64,000 bases of DNA from Clostridiales bacterium (GTDB taxonomy: Bacteria > Bacillota > Clostridia > Christensenellales > Pumilibacteraceae): NCBI GenBank assembly GCA_014799665.1, contig JAAVHP010000004.1, positions 124,001-188,000 on the forward strand. Direction: 5' to 3'. Position numbers and translations under genes: made by a program. The notes beneath the pieces are model-generated. The model saw only the letters and a program-made list of their open reading frames with translations. It did no database searches and was not told the DNA's origin. Positions 55,181 to 63,384 of this stretch are shown piece by piece (position 1 is the first letter of the stretch; each line of letters begins with the position of its first letter).

Positions 55181-55209
55181 AGTTTAACATATACCGCGAT
55201 TGCTGTCAA
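55181..55209 (-). promoter_or_regulatory. promoter of the CTECIGLG/polyferredoxin operon
   Basis: On the minus strand TTGACA (55209-55204), 17 bases, TAAACT (55186-55181). Expected transcript start near 55174. Confidence 0.8.
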
Positions 55210-55236
55210 GTATGAAAAGATAAAATGCAATCGGTA

Positions 55237-55265
55237 TTGACTTTGCAAGGATATTGTGGTACAAT
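55237..55265 (+). promoter_or_regulatory. promoter of the esterase lipoprotein gene
   Basis: TTGACT (55237-55242), 17 bases, TACAAT (55260-55265). Divergent from the promoter at 55181. Confidence 0.75.
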
Positions 55266-55294
55266 GATATTTAACCAATATTAAGAGGTATACT

Positions 55295-56728
55295 ATGAAA
55301 CGCCGTTTATCGATATTTATTTTAATAGCCGTTATCTCTACGTTTACCGCGGGTTTTTGCGCTTGTGCGGGCGACGACAGGGATGAGAATACGCTCCCGC
55401 CTATCGTTGACAACACAGGTGGCGACACGGACAATACAGGCGGTGACACGGATAACACCGGTGGTGACACGGATAACACGGGCGGCGACACGGACAATAC
55501 CGGTGGCGACACGGACAATACGGGCGACGATGACAATTCCGGTAACGGCGGTTCGGGCAACGGCAATAACACTACAACTCCGACCACCGATACGCGCACG
55601 CCTACGAGCAATGCCATGAAAAACACCAAAACAACGGTTTACTATAACAGCAAGTGGAATAGAGTTTACGCTTACCTTTGGAACAGCAAAACCCCGAGCA
55701 GCCCGAAAAAGGCTTGGCCGGGTGATTTGCTTACCGCCAACGGCTCAAACGAATACGGCGAAAAGCAGTACTCGGTGTCCGTCGATTACTCGGTTTACAA
55801 TAGAATTATATTCACCGACAACAACGGCAACCAAACCAAAGATTTGGTTGTTAGCTCTGCCGTCAGCGGTTATTACGGTACCGACGGGGTATTTACCGAG
55901 GGTACGGACGACTATGGCAAGGTTACCGAAAAAACTTTTACGGACGCCAAAAACTTAGCCTATATAGGCAACAAGAGCAAAAAGGTTTGGGTGTACACTC
56001 CGCCCAACTATTCGCCTAAAAAGAAGTACGGCGTGCTGTATATGTTCGACGGGCAGAATGCGTTCGGCGCGGTGAAAGATAACAGCAATGCGTGGTTTGT
56101 CGACGTGGCTATAACCAATCTCGTCAAAAACGGCGGCGACGGCGTGATCGTCGTCGGCATAGATAACGGCAGCGGCGGCAGCGATCAGCGCGACCAGGAG
56201 CTTACCATGAGTCCGTCTTTCGGTACGCTAACCGAATTGGGCGCGCGCAAGTACGGTTACTTCACCAACGGCAAGCTCGACGAACTCGGCAACTTCATTA
56301 AAGAAACGGTCATGCCGTGGGTGAGCAAAAACTACTCGGTCGACAGTAGCCGCGAAAAGACGGGCATAGTCGGGTCGTCGTCGGGTGGGCTCGGTTCGTA
56401 CTATCTCGGGCTTAGGGATAACGACCTGTACGGCTATATCGGCGCGTTCTCGCCGGCGAACGGGTTGTTTACCACGAGCGACTGGACTAAGTTCTATAAG
56501 AGCAAGAATTTCGGTAGCGCAAATAAGCCGAAGATTTACGTTTATTGCGGCAAGAACGATCACGATTTGGAAGATATGCTTTTGCCCGAAACGCAAAGGA
56601 TAAAGAACCTTACCTCGTACGGGTTCAAGTCCGCCGATATTATAGAGAACTACGTGGACGGTGGCACGCATAACGAGACGTACTGGCGCGTGGCGTTTGC
56701 CGAGTTTGCGGGCAAGCTCATTCCGTAA
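55295..56728 (+). CDS. secreted starch-binding esterase (CBM26-like + esterase family)
   Basis: 477 residues. A signal peptide ends near GFCACAGDD, with a lipid-modifiable Cys. An Asp/Thr/Gly-rich spacer contains five exact TGGDTDN heptads. Residues about 110-195 resemble a family 26 starch-binding module (TTVYYNSKWNRVYAYLWNSK, then KKAWPGDLL). The rest is an esterase-D/Fes-type alpha/beta hydrolase with nucleophile elbow GIVGSSSGGLGS and a likely catalytic His in DGGTHNETYWR; the Asp is probably in YCGKNDHDLED. It may remove esters from plant or bacterial polysaccharides while bound to starch. AAGAGG lies seven bases before ATG. Confidence 0.8.
   Translation: MKRRLSIFILIAVISTFTAGFCACAGDDRDENTLPPIVDNTGGDTDNTGGDTDNTGGDTDNTGGDTDNTGGDTDNTGDDDNSGNGGSGNGNNTTTPTTDTRTPTSNAMKNTKTTVYYNSKWNRVYAYLWNSKTPSSPKKAWPGDLLTANGSNEYGEKQYSVSVDYSVYNRIIFTDNNGNQTKDLVVSSAVSGYYGTDGVFTEGTDDYGKVTEKTFTDAKNLAYIGNKSKKVWVYTPPNYSPKKKYGVLYMFDGQNAFGAVKDNSNAWFVDVAITNLVKNGGDGVIVVGIDNGSGGSDQRDQELTMSPSFGTLTELGARKYGYFTNGKLDELGNFIKETVMPWVSKNYSVDSSREKTGIVGSSSGGLGSYYLGLRDNDLYGYIGAFSPANGLFTTSDWTKFYKSKNFGSANKPKIYVYCGKNDHDLEDMLLPETQRIKNLTSYGFKSADIIENYVDGGTHNETYWRVAFAEFAGKLIP
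55415..55519 (+). repeat. five 21-base tandem repeats coding TGGDTDN
   Basis: Five in-frame units of ACAGGTGGCGACACGGACAAT-like sequence, differing only at silent positions, followed by a shortened sixth. Copy number may vary between strains and would change linker length. Confidence 0.9.
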
Positions 56729-56766
56729 TCTGATCACAACCGAAAAAAGCGATAAGGTGAAATATT

Positions 56767-57282
56767 ATGTCGGGCGAGAAGAAGCAGGCGGCGACGCGAT
56801 ACCATAGAAAAACTTTATTAGACACAGCCGACAGGCTGTTGATGGAACACGGCTACGACGGAATGAACATGAATATGCTCGCCAAAGAGGCGGGCTATTC
56901 CAAGGCTACCGTGTACGTGTATTTCGAGAGCAAGGACGAGATAGTGCGGATGCTGTGCATCGACCGTCTTAATCTTTTGCGCCGCGAATTTTCGGTCATA
57001 CTCAAAAACGGCGCGGACAAGGACGAAATGCTCGCCGCCGTCAAATCGGTGCTCGACGAGTTTGCCGCCGAGGACAGAACGTATTTCGATTTCATCTGCG
57101 CTTCGCCGTTCGTTCCGCCCGAGTCCGTCGAAGCATCAGACAGCGAGAAAGAGCTTTCCTCGCTCGTTTGCGGCATACTCGACGACCTGACGGCGCTTTG
57201 CCCCCGCGAGCAGCTACTTGATAAATGGTACGCGTACTACGGACGGATCAAGACCGAAAAAATGTTTTCGAGTGAAGAATAA
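56767..57282 (+). CDS. TetR-family transcriptional regulator
   Basis: 171 residues. The N-terminal helix-turn-helix is typical: LLDTADRLLMEHGYDGMNMN, MLAKEAGYSKATVYVYFESK, DEIV. The ligand domain is divergent. The gene overlaps the ABC ATPase gene by one base (TAATG), so it probably controls this transporter operon and answers to its substrate. AAGGTGAAATATT precedes the ATG. Confidence 0.9.
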   Translation: MSGEKKQAATRYHRKTLLDTADRLLMEHGYDGMNMNMLAKEAGYSKATVYVYFESKDEIVRMLCIDRLNLLRREFSVILKNGADKDEMLAAVKSVLDEFAAEDRTYFDFICASPFVPPESVEASDSEKELSSLVCGILDDLTALCPREQLLDKWYAYYGRIKTEKMFSSEE

Positions 57283-57983
57283 TGAGCCTTATCGAGTTCA
57301 AGAACGTAACCAAGATATACAAGATGGGCGAGGTCGAGATCCCCGCGCTCGACGGTGTTGATTTTTCTATCGACGCGGGCGAGTTCGTGGTCGTGCTCGG
57401 CGCGAGCGGCGCGGGCAAGTCGACGGTCCTCAACATTCTCGGCGGCATGGACGGCGCGAGCGGCGGACAGGTGATCGTCGACGGCGAGGAAGTGACCGCA
57501 TACAACCGCAAACAGCTAACCCTTTATCGGCGCGAAAAGGTGGGGTTCGTTTTCCAATTCTATAACCTCATATCCAATCTCAACGCGCTCGAAAACGTGG
57601 AGTTCGCGGCTTCGGTCACGCAAAACCATCTCGACCCCAAGGAAACGCTCGACAGGGTAGGACTGTCCGAGCGCGCGCATAACTTCCCGAGCCAGCTATC
57701 GGGCGGCGAGCAGCAGCGCGTAGCGATAGCAAGGGCGGTCGCCAAAAACCCGTTGCTTCTTTTGTGCGACGAGCCGACGGGCGCGCTCGATTACAAGACG
57801 GGCAAGATGGTGCTTAAACTGTTAGAGGACGTCAATAAAAAATACGGTAAGACGGTGGTGCTCATCACGCATAACAGCGCGATCGCGCCCATGGCGGATA
57901 AGGTCATACATATGCGCAGCGGTAAGGTCGAAAAGGTCGACGTCAACGCCGAGCGCGTGTCCGTCGAAACGATTGAATGGTGA
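57282..57983 (+). CDS. ABC transporter ATPase (MacB/LolD type)
   Basis: 233 residues with Walker A GASGAGKST, Q-loop QFYNLISNL, signature LSGGEQQRVAIA, Walker B LLLLCDEPTGALD and the H-loop ITHNSA. The strong likeness to MacB/LolD/FtsE-type ATPases fits the FtsX-type permease that follows. The pair probably moves lipids, lipoproteins or peptides, or works as a mechanical transmission unit. A palindromic repeat of about 130 bases separates it from the permease gene. Confidence 0.93.
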   Translation: MSLIEFKNVTKIYKMGEVEIPALDGVDFSIDAGEFVVVLGASGAGKSTVLNILGGMDGASGGQVIVDGEEVTAYNRKQLTLYRREKVGFVFQFYNLISNLNALENVEFAASVTQNHLDPKETLDRVGLSERAHNFPSQLSGGEQQRVAIARAVAKNPLLLLCDEPTGALDYKTGKMVLKLLEDVNKKYGKTVVLITHNSAIAPMADKVIHMRSGKVEKVDVNAERVSVETIEW

Positions 57984-58037
57984 TGCCCGACACCGCTACG
58001 CGGTGATTTAAGAAAGTTGAACTTGAACTAAATCATA

Positions 58038-58170
58038 CCCTCCCCTTGGGGGAGGGGTAGGGGAGGGGCATAACGGAAAAGTCGGTAGTTGTAGTAGACT
58101 ACGATTACGAGCAACTTCATTATGCCCCTTCCACCACTACGCGGTCCCCCTCCCCCCAAAGGGGGAGGTT
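58038..58170. repeat. palindromic element with G-rich ends
   Basis: CCTCCCCTTGGGGGAGG (58039-58055) on the left and CCCCTCCCCCCAAAGGGGGAGG-type DNA on the right (58146-58168), with GGGGCATAA (58065-58073) facing TTATGCCCC (58120-58128). The whole can fold into one long hairpin. It has no coding sequence and looks like a MITE- or REP-like element. A short hairpin CACCGCTACGCGGTG lies at 57992-58006. Confidence 0.65.
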
Positions 58171-58223
58171 GAATAAAGAAAAATTTAATCGCCCCGAAGG
58201 GGTCAATCTCTGTGCCCTGTTCT

Positions 58224-60794
58224 ATGAAATACATAATGCTAAAAACGTTCCGCGACATACGCGAAACCATAGGCAGCTTCATATCGATTGTTGTGGTAAT
58301 AATAGTCGGGTGTTTTTTCTTTGCGGGAATCACGGCAGGCTCGACCGCCGTCACAAGGCAGGTGAGCGATTATTACGAGTCGAGCAACTTTGCTTCGGCG
58401 CGCGCCGAGTATATGTACGTCAACGCGCCCGCGGTCGACGAGATTGCGAAAGAGAACGGCGTGAAAAAGGCGGCGGGGTATAACACGTATTATACGCAAA
58501 CGCGTATCGGCAAGACCAAGCTCGACATGACGATAACCACGCTGACGGACGGTATAGACACGCCCAATATGATAAAGGGCGAGCTGCCCAAAAAGGGCGA
58601 AATGATAATCGACAGTGTTACCGCCGACAAGTACGGCATAGGCGCGGGCGATTATCTTTCCTTTAATATAGATACGCTTACCAAGATAACGCTTACTATG
58701 AGCACGCAGAGCGGAGGCGGACAAACGCCGCAGTACGGAGTTTTCGCTGAGCCCGTCGCGTACACTTTTCGCGTGAGCGGCGTTTACCATTCGCCCGACG
58801 TTATCTATAAGGTTAATATTCGCAACACGGCGGCCCAGCCCGACGAGTTCATTTTCGCATACGTCAACTACGGCGAGATCGCGCTGTACAAGGATAACGC
58901 GATCGTCGCCATGAAATCGGGCATTCTCGAACTGCCTATTCTCGACTACGGTGACGTGCCCGTCGACGTGTTCAACGGCATAAAGGTGATCGCCGACAGC
59001 GGCGTGGATACGGGCAAACTTTTCGAGCGGTTCACGCTGTCGAGCAGCGACGATATTATGCAAATGCTGTCGCGTAAGGACGAGGCGGCGGGACTATTCA
59101 CTTACAGTCTCGACCGCGCGAGTTTCCCGTCGGTCGCGGCGTTCAACGGACTGAACGACACGATAGCCGCGCTCGCGGCGGTTCTGCCGTTCATGTTCTT
59201 TGCGGTCGCGGCGGCGATAACGGTCATCTCGCTCACTAAAACGGTGGATAACCAGCGTATGCAAATAGGCGTTATCCAGGCGATAGGCGTGGGCAAGGGT
59301 AGTATTTATTTTTCGTACATTTTCTACGCGCTGTTCGCGTGCATTATAGGCGGAACGGTGGGCGGGATCGTCGGCTTATACTTTATTCCGTACCTACTGA
59401 ACTTTTTGTACGCGCGGCAGTTCAGTATGCCGCCCACGACTCAGCACGTCAGCGTGCTGTTCCTTATACTCGGTATCGTAGTTGCGGCGGCGCTTGCCTG
59501 CCTTGCGGCGTTCATATCCTGCCACCGCACGCTCAGGGTCGCGCCCGCGCAGGCTATGCGCCCTAAGCCCCCCAAAAAGACAAGGCGCATACTCGCCGAG
59601 CGCTGGACGGGGCTGTGGAGCAGGCTCGGCTTCGGCGCGAAAATGAACCTACGCAATATGTTCCTGCACAAGATGCGTATGCTATTGTCATCGGTCGGGA
59701 TCATAGGCTGTCTTGCGCTTCTTATCGGGCTAATAGGGTTAAAGGACAATATGGACTTTTCGTTCGAGCAGTTCGATAAATCGGCGGGCTACGACCTGAC
59801 CGTCGCTATCGCCGCGCCCGTCAATCTCGACACGTTCGACGTCGGCGAAATTTCGGGCAGGGACGGCGCGGAGTATATCGAGCGGCTGACCTTCGTTCCC
59901 GATTTTTCGGGACGGTTCGAATATAACGGCAAGCTCGCCGACATGACGGTAATGGCGATACCCAATACCGACACTACCGACGAGTACGCCGACCCCGATT
60001 GCGTGCGCCTGTATACCGACCTTGCGGGCAAGAAACGCGTAAGGTTCAACGATAGAACGTTTGCGATACCGACCGCGCTCGCCGACGAGCTGGGCGTTAA
60101 GGCGGGCGACACGGTGCACGTTACGGGCTACGCGCTCGATAACCGCGCCGTAGAGTTCGACGTTACGGTCACTCACGTGGTGTACGAGTATTTCGAGCAA
60201 AAGGTTTATTGCAGCTACGGGCTGTTCGATAGCTTGGGCATAGGGCTGTACGCCGACACCGCGTACGTAACGGTTAAGGACGGCGTAACGCTCGCCGAGG
60301 CAATGGAAGTTCTCGAAGGCTACGACGAGATAGTCCGCGACGCGCGCACGTTCGAGTCGACCTACGACGCGCTGAAAGACAAGATGGCATTGCTTGATTA
60401 TGCCGTGATACTGTTCGTGATAGGCGCGGCGGTGCTCGCCGTGGCGGTCATATACAATATCACCGCGACTAATTTAAAAGAGCGCACGCGCGAGATCGCC
60501 ACGCTCATGGTGCTTGGGTATAAGCAGGGCGAAACCGCATCCATGATAATCGTCGAGAATTTGGTCATTACTGCGATAGGGTGCTTGCTCGGGCTGCCGC
60601 TCGGCTACGCGCTTATGTTATTCCTCGTGTATATCTCGTCGTCGTTCAACGTGTTTATTTCGTCTTTCCTCAGCTGGTACGTGGCTATCGGGTGCATGGT
60701 GCTAACGTTCGCGTTCTCCCTCGTCGCAACGCTCATGTTCAATACCCGAATAAAAAATATTTCCATGGTGGAAGCTCTCAAAAGCGTGGAATAG
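58224..60794 (+). CDS. FtsX-type ABC transporter permease
   Basis: 856 residues from the ATG at 58224. A first membrane helix (FISIVVVIIVGCFFFAGITA) is followed by a large extracytoplasmic domain, three helices near 310-430, a second large domain (~500-720) and three C-terminal helices, the duplicated FtsX layout. It pairs with the ATPase upstream. Odd point: there is no convincing ribosome site, and the element at 58038 ends only about 50 bases upstream, so the insertion may have changed translation. An in-frame GTG at 58212 and ATG at 58236 are other start options. Confidence 0.88.
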   Translation: MKYIMLKTFRDIRETIGSFISIVVVIIVGCFFFAGITAGSTAVTRQVSDYYESSNFASARAEYMYVNAPAVDEIAKENGVKKAAGYNTYYTQTRIGKTKLDMTITTLTDGIDTPNMIKGELPKKGEMIIDSVTADKYGIGAGDYLSFNIDTLTKITLTMSTQSGGGQTPQYGVFAEPVAYTFRVSGVYHSPDVIYKVNIRNTAAQPDEFIFAYVNYGEIALYKDNAIVAMKSGILELPILDYGDVPVDVFNGIKVIADSGVDTGKLFERFTLSSSDDIMQMLSRKDEAAGLFTYSLDRASFPSVAAFNGLNDTIAALAAVLPFMFFAVAAAITVISLTKTVDNQRMQIGVIQAIGVGKGSIYFSYIFYALFACIIGGTVGGIVGLYFIPYLLNFLYARQFSMPPTTQHVSVLFLILGIVVAAALACLAAFISCHRTLRVAPAQAMRPKPPKKTRRILAERWTGLWSRLGFGAKMNLRNMFLHKMRMLLSSVGIIGCLALLIGLIGLKDNMDFSFEQFDKSAGYDLTVAIAAPVNLDTFDVGEISGRDGAEYIERLTFVPDFSGRFEYNGKLADMTVMAIPNTDTTDEYADPDCVRLYTDLAGKKRVRFNDRTFAIPTALADELGVKAGDTVHVTGYALDNRAVEFDVTVTHVVYEYFEQKVYCSYGLFDSLGIGLYADTAYVTVKDGVTLAEAMEVLEGYDEIVRDARTFESTYDALKDKMALLDYAVILFVIGAAVLAVAVIYNITATNLKERTREIATLMVLGYKQGETASMIIVENLVITAIGCLLGLPLGYALMLFLVYISSSFNVFISSFLSWYVAIGCMVLTFAFSLVATLMFNTRIKNISMVEALKSVE

Positions 60795-60873
60795 ATAAAG
60801 GGAACTATTCACTATAAAAATGTATATTCCTACTATATTTCGACAAAATAGATATAGGGAGGAAAATGCTGAA

Positions 60874-61029
60874 ATGGATAAGCTGACTTCGGGCAAGATT
60901 GCCCCCAAAACGGGCGAATACAATATCGTTTCGTCCAAAGGCAAAGTCGTAGGCTCGGTCCGCGTCAAGAAGGGCAACAGAATGCCCCCGACGCGCCACG
61001 CCAACAGCCACTTCGAGTTGGGTGAATAA
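60874..61029 (+). CDS. YjzC-like small protein
   Basis: 51 residues: SGKIAPKTGEYNIVSSKGKV, VGSVRVKKGNRMPPT and a His/Asn tail fit the YjzC family (about 55 residues, function unknown). The start at 60874 follows GGGAGG at 11 bases; an in-frame longer version from 60820 lacks a site. It is ended by a terminator at 61044. Cytoplasmic. Confidence 0.7.
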   Translation: MDKLTSGKIAPKTGEYNIVSSKGKVVGSVRVKKGNRMPPTRHANSHFELGE

Positions 61030-61043
61030 TCGACTTAAACATT

Positions 61044-61091
61044 AGTCCGCACGGTACGAGATATCTTGCGGACTTTTGTTTAATGTAATCG
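61044..61091 (+). terminator. terminator of the YjzC-like gene
   Basis: AGTCCGC (61044-61050) pairs with GCGGACT (61078-61084), followed by TTTGTTT. Confidence 0.75.
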
Positions 61092-61099
61092 CCAATCGC

Positions 61100-61128
61100 T
61101 TGAAAAGTATTTGTAAAAGTGATATAAT
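61100..61128 (+). promoter_or_regulatory. promoter of the 118-residue hypothetical gene
   Basis: TTGAAA (61100-61105), 17 bases, TATAAT (61123-61128). Confidence 0.75.
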
Positions 61129-61153
61129 CGGTAAAATGGAGGAGTGATTTATT

Positions 61154-61510
61154 ATGAATATCGAATTATATAAGGAAAAAGTAAAAGAGAACGTTGTAGC
61201 CGCAATGCTTGACTATATGGGAGAAGACGAGGACTGCGGTTATTCGAAAGGCGATGTAAAAAAATGCGAGGGCTTGCTTTTTGATTATCTTGACGAATTA
61301 GGTAAGCTTGTGAAACCGACCGACGATAAGATAATGGCACAGGTTAAAAAAATAGTGCTTAGTTTGAACAGGCTGAACGATAAAACTGATTGTTGCTTGA
61401 TCGAAACGGATGCGCGCGAGGAGATTTGGCAGATAATACAGGATAGCGCAGTCGAGTGCGGTTTAAGCACTCCCGCGGATGACGTCACCGAGGAATGGCG
61501 CGAGTGGTGA
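61154..61510 (+). CDS. hypothetical small acidic protein
   Basis: 118 residues, acidic, helical in composition, with four cysteines (one pair as DCC) and no signal peptide. GGAGG lies 13 bases before ATG, with its own promoter. Segments such as KCEGLLFDYLDELGKLVKPT and REEIWQIIQDSAVECGL are well formed, so it is a real gene. I do not recognise the family. Confidence 0.7.
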   Translation: MNIELYKEKVKENVVAAMLDYMGEDEDCGYSKGDVKKCEGLLFDYLDELGKLVKPTDDKIMAQVKKIVLSLNRLNDKTDCCLIETDAREEIWQIIQDSAVECGLSTPADDVTEEWREW

Positions 61511-61588
61511 GTGAAAAGCTTCTCTCGGAATGACAGATGAGTGAAAGATAAGACAAGCTCTAACCAAAAGCATAAGCTTTCTTTGCCT

Positions 61589-61610
61589 ACTTTCTTTCGA
61601 AAAAGAAAGT
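61589..61610. terminator. hairpin between the hypothetical gene and rpmG
   Basis: ACTTTCTTT and AAAGAAAGT form a nine-base perfect stem around CGAA. It probably separates the two transcription units. A T-run is not present on the plus strand. Confidence 0.45.
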
Positions 61611-61630
61611 AAGTAATTTATATAAAACGC

Positions 61631-61659
61631 TTGACAAGAGATTGTTAGTATGTTAAACT
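61631..61659 (+). promoter_or_regulatory. promoter of the rpmG-secE-nusG operon
   Basis: TTGACA (61631-61636), 17 bases, TAAACT (61654-61659). Confidence 0.8.
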
Positions 61660-61667
61660 TTGTATAG

Positions 61668-61692
61668 GCACCGTTTCGGCGGTGTTTTATTT
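61668..61692 (+). terminator. leader hairpin with U-tract (possible attenuator)
   Basis: CACCG (61669-61673) pairs with CGGTG (61680-61684), followed by TTTTATTT. It starts within a few bases of the expected transcript start and lies about 25 bases before rpmG. Confidence 0.5.
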
Positions 61693-61715
61693 AGCAACTT
61701 TTCGGAGGGTAGGTC

Positions 61716-61874
61716 ATGGAACCGAAAAACGTCAACATTACGCTTGAATGCACGGAATGCAAGCAGCGCAATTACGATACCAGCAAGAACAAGAAGAACG
61801 ATCCGGACAGGCTCGAACTTAAAAAGTACTGCCGTTTCTGCAAAAAGCGCACTGTTCACAAGGAAACGAAATAA
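61716..61874 (+). CDS. rpmG: ribosomal protein bL33
   Basis: 52 residues, part of the large ribosomal subunit. It carries the zinc-binding form with CTEC and CRFC pairs, typical of one bL33 paralogue in Bacillota. The sequence ITLECTECKQRNYDTSKNKK is clear. The ATG follows GGAGGGTAGGTC. The stop overlaps the secE start by one base (TAATG). rpmG-secE-nusG is the usual order. Confidence 0.95.
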   Translation: MEPKNVNITLECTECKQRNYDTSKNKKNDPDRLELKKYCRFCKKRTVHKETK

Positions 61875-62176
61875 TGGCTGACGAAAAAGTCAAGGAAAAG
61901 GACAAGAAGGAGAAGAAGCGCAAAGAACCGGGCAAGGTTCGTCGCTTTTTCAAAGACTTCTTTTCCGAACTGAAAAAAGTTACTTGGCCGTCGTTTGGCA
62001 AAGTATTAAAACAAACGGGTATTGTCCTTTTGGTCACTATCGCGTTCTTGCTTGTCATGATGGCGTTCGACGCGATATTCGGCTTGCTGTGGGAATTCCT
62101 TATCAGCGGGCTCAGCGACGAAGCGGTCACGACCGCGCTTAGTCTTACCACGCACGGGTTAGGAGGGCTTCTATGA
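61874..62176 (+). CDS. secE: preprotein translocase subunit SecE
   Basis: 100 residues. A Lys/Glu-rich start leads into the SecE hallmark FFSELKKVTWPSFGKVLKQT and one membrane helix (GIVLLVTIAFLLVMMAFDAI). It holds the SecYEG channel together. It overlaps rpmG by one base and nusG by four. The C-terminus (~25 residues past the helix) is a little longer than in minimal SecE proteins. Confidence 0.95.
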   Translation: MADEKVKEKDKKEKKRKEPGKVRRFFKDFFSELKKVTWPSFGKVLKQTGIVLLVTIAFLLVMMAFDAIFGLLWEFLISGLSDEAVTTALSLTTHGLGGLL

Positions 62177-62709
62177 CGGATCAAGAGCTTCCCCAAGCGC
62201 AGTGGTTTATACTTCATACCTATTCGGGCTATGAGAACCTCGTTAAGGTCAACCTCGAAACTGCGTTCCAAAAGAACAATATCGAGGATCGGCTTATCGA
62301 CGTTCGTATTCCTATGGAAGATATCGTCGAGGAGAAGAACGGCAAGCGCAAAATAGTGCACCGCAGAATGTTCCCCTCGTACGTTCTTGTTAAAATGATA
62401 TATACGCGCGATATGTGGCACCTTATCACGGGCACGCGCGGCGTAACGGGCTTTGTCGGGCCGCAGGGTAAACCCACTCCGCTCACCGACGACGAGATCC
62501 GCCGTATGCAGCTCGAAAAGGTCACCGTCAAGACCGACTTCGCGGTCGGCGACACTATCCGCGTTGTGAACGGTCCGCTCACCGATATGACGGGCGAGAT
62601 CAAGAGCATAAACACCACTACCGGTAAGTGCTCGGTCGATATCAATATCTTCGGGCGTTTGACGCCGGCGGAGTTGGATACGTACCAGATCGAGAAGATC
62701 GAATTGTAA
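62173..62709 (+). CDS. nusG: transcription factor NusG
   Basis: 178 residues. The NGN domain starts WFILHTYSGYENLVKVNLE and includes RRMFPSYVLVKM and TGFVGPQGKPTPL. The KOW domain is FAVGDTIRVVNGPLTDMTGE. It binds RNA polymerase and aids elongation and pausing. Overlaps secE by four bases (ATGA). Confidence 0.97.
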   Translation: MTDQELPQAQWFILHTYSGYENLVKVNLETAFQKNNIEDRLIDVRIPMEDIVEEKNGKRKIVHRRMFPSYVLVKMIYTRDMWHLITGTRGVTGFVGPQGKPTPLTDDEIRRMQLEKVTVKTDFAVGDTIRVVNGPLTDMTGEIKSINTTTGKCSVDINIFGRLTPAELDTYQIEKIEL

Positions 62710-62955
62710 ATTTTCCGTATCCATCGCGCAATAGTGCGTCAGCCGTCGCGCCGCCCTCGGTCATGTACTTCGGTGTACACTCCCGTCGGTCGGCACTCGG
62801 ACTTCCTTCTCTTGCACGCGCCTACGAAAAATTAACGCAACTCTGTTAAACCGTTCACTTATTCACTATTACTTATTACTTCGTTATAGTCCGGGAGAGG
62901 AAACACCTCGTCAGTACCGCGATTGTAAATAAATTTTTACAAGGAGAAAGCAAAC
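62710..62955 (+). other. nusG-rplK spacer with repeat-like sequence
   Basis: About 245 bases without a gene. From 62730 to 62830 it holds a G+C-rich segment with a palindrome TGTAC-TTCGG-TGTACA-like centre and several CGGTC/GACCG units, which resembles a dispersed repeat. A short A+T-rich stretch with tandem TTATTCACTATTACTTATTAC follows. GAGAGGAAACACCTC near 62894 can form a small hairpin and may belong to the rplK leader. No clear promoter was seen. Confidence 0.4.
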
Positions 62956-63381
62956 ATGGCAAAAAAGCTTCAAGCAGTCGTTAAACTGCAACTGCCTGCC
63001 GGTAAAGCGACCCCCGGTCCGCCCGTCGGTTCGAGTCTCGGCCCGCACGGTATCAATATCGCAGGCTTCGTCAAGGAATTCAACGAGCGCACTCGCGACA
63101 AAGAGGGACTTATCATCCCTGCGGTGCTTAGTATCTATTCCGACCGTTCGTTCACCTTCATTCTCAAAAGCCCGCCCGCAGCGGTGCTTATCAAGAAGGC
63201 GGCGGGTATCGAGTCGGCTTCGGCTAAGCCCAACCGCGACAAGGTCGCCAAGATAACCAAGGCTCAGGTCGAGGAGATCGCCAAACTCAAAATGGCGGAC
63301 CTCAACGCAGGCTCGCTGGAAACTGCTATGTCCATGGTCATGGGCACTGCGCGTTCCATGGGCGTTACGGTGGAGGGCTAA
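62956..63381 (+). CDS. rplK: ribosomal protein uL11
   Basis: 141 residues. The signature VKLQLPAGKATPGPPVGSSL and GPHGINIAGFVKEFNERT is clear, and the rRNA-binding C-terminal half ends MVMGTARSMGVTVEG. It forms the stalk base where the GTPase factors bind. AAGGAG lies seven bases before ATG. rplA follows three bases later. Confidence 0.97.
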   Translation: MAKKLQAVVKLQLPAGKATPGPPVGSSLGPHGINIAGFVKEFNERTRDKEGLIIPAVLSIYSDRSFTFILKSPPAAVLIKKAAGIESASAKPNRDKVAKITKAQVEEIAKLKMADLNAGSLETAMSMVMGTARSMGVTVEG

Positions 63382-63384
63382 ACT

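Noticed and set aside
62710..62955. Ribosomal-protein autoregulatory RNA (uL1- or uL11-type leader)
   Set aside because: I could find only a weak hairpin near 62894 and not the known binding-site pattern, so it is noted only as a spacer.
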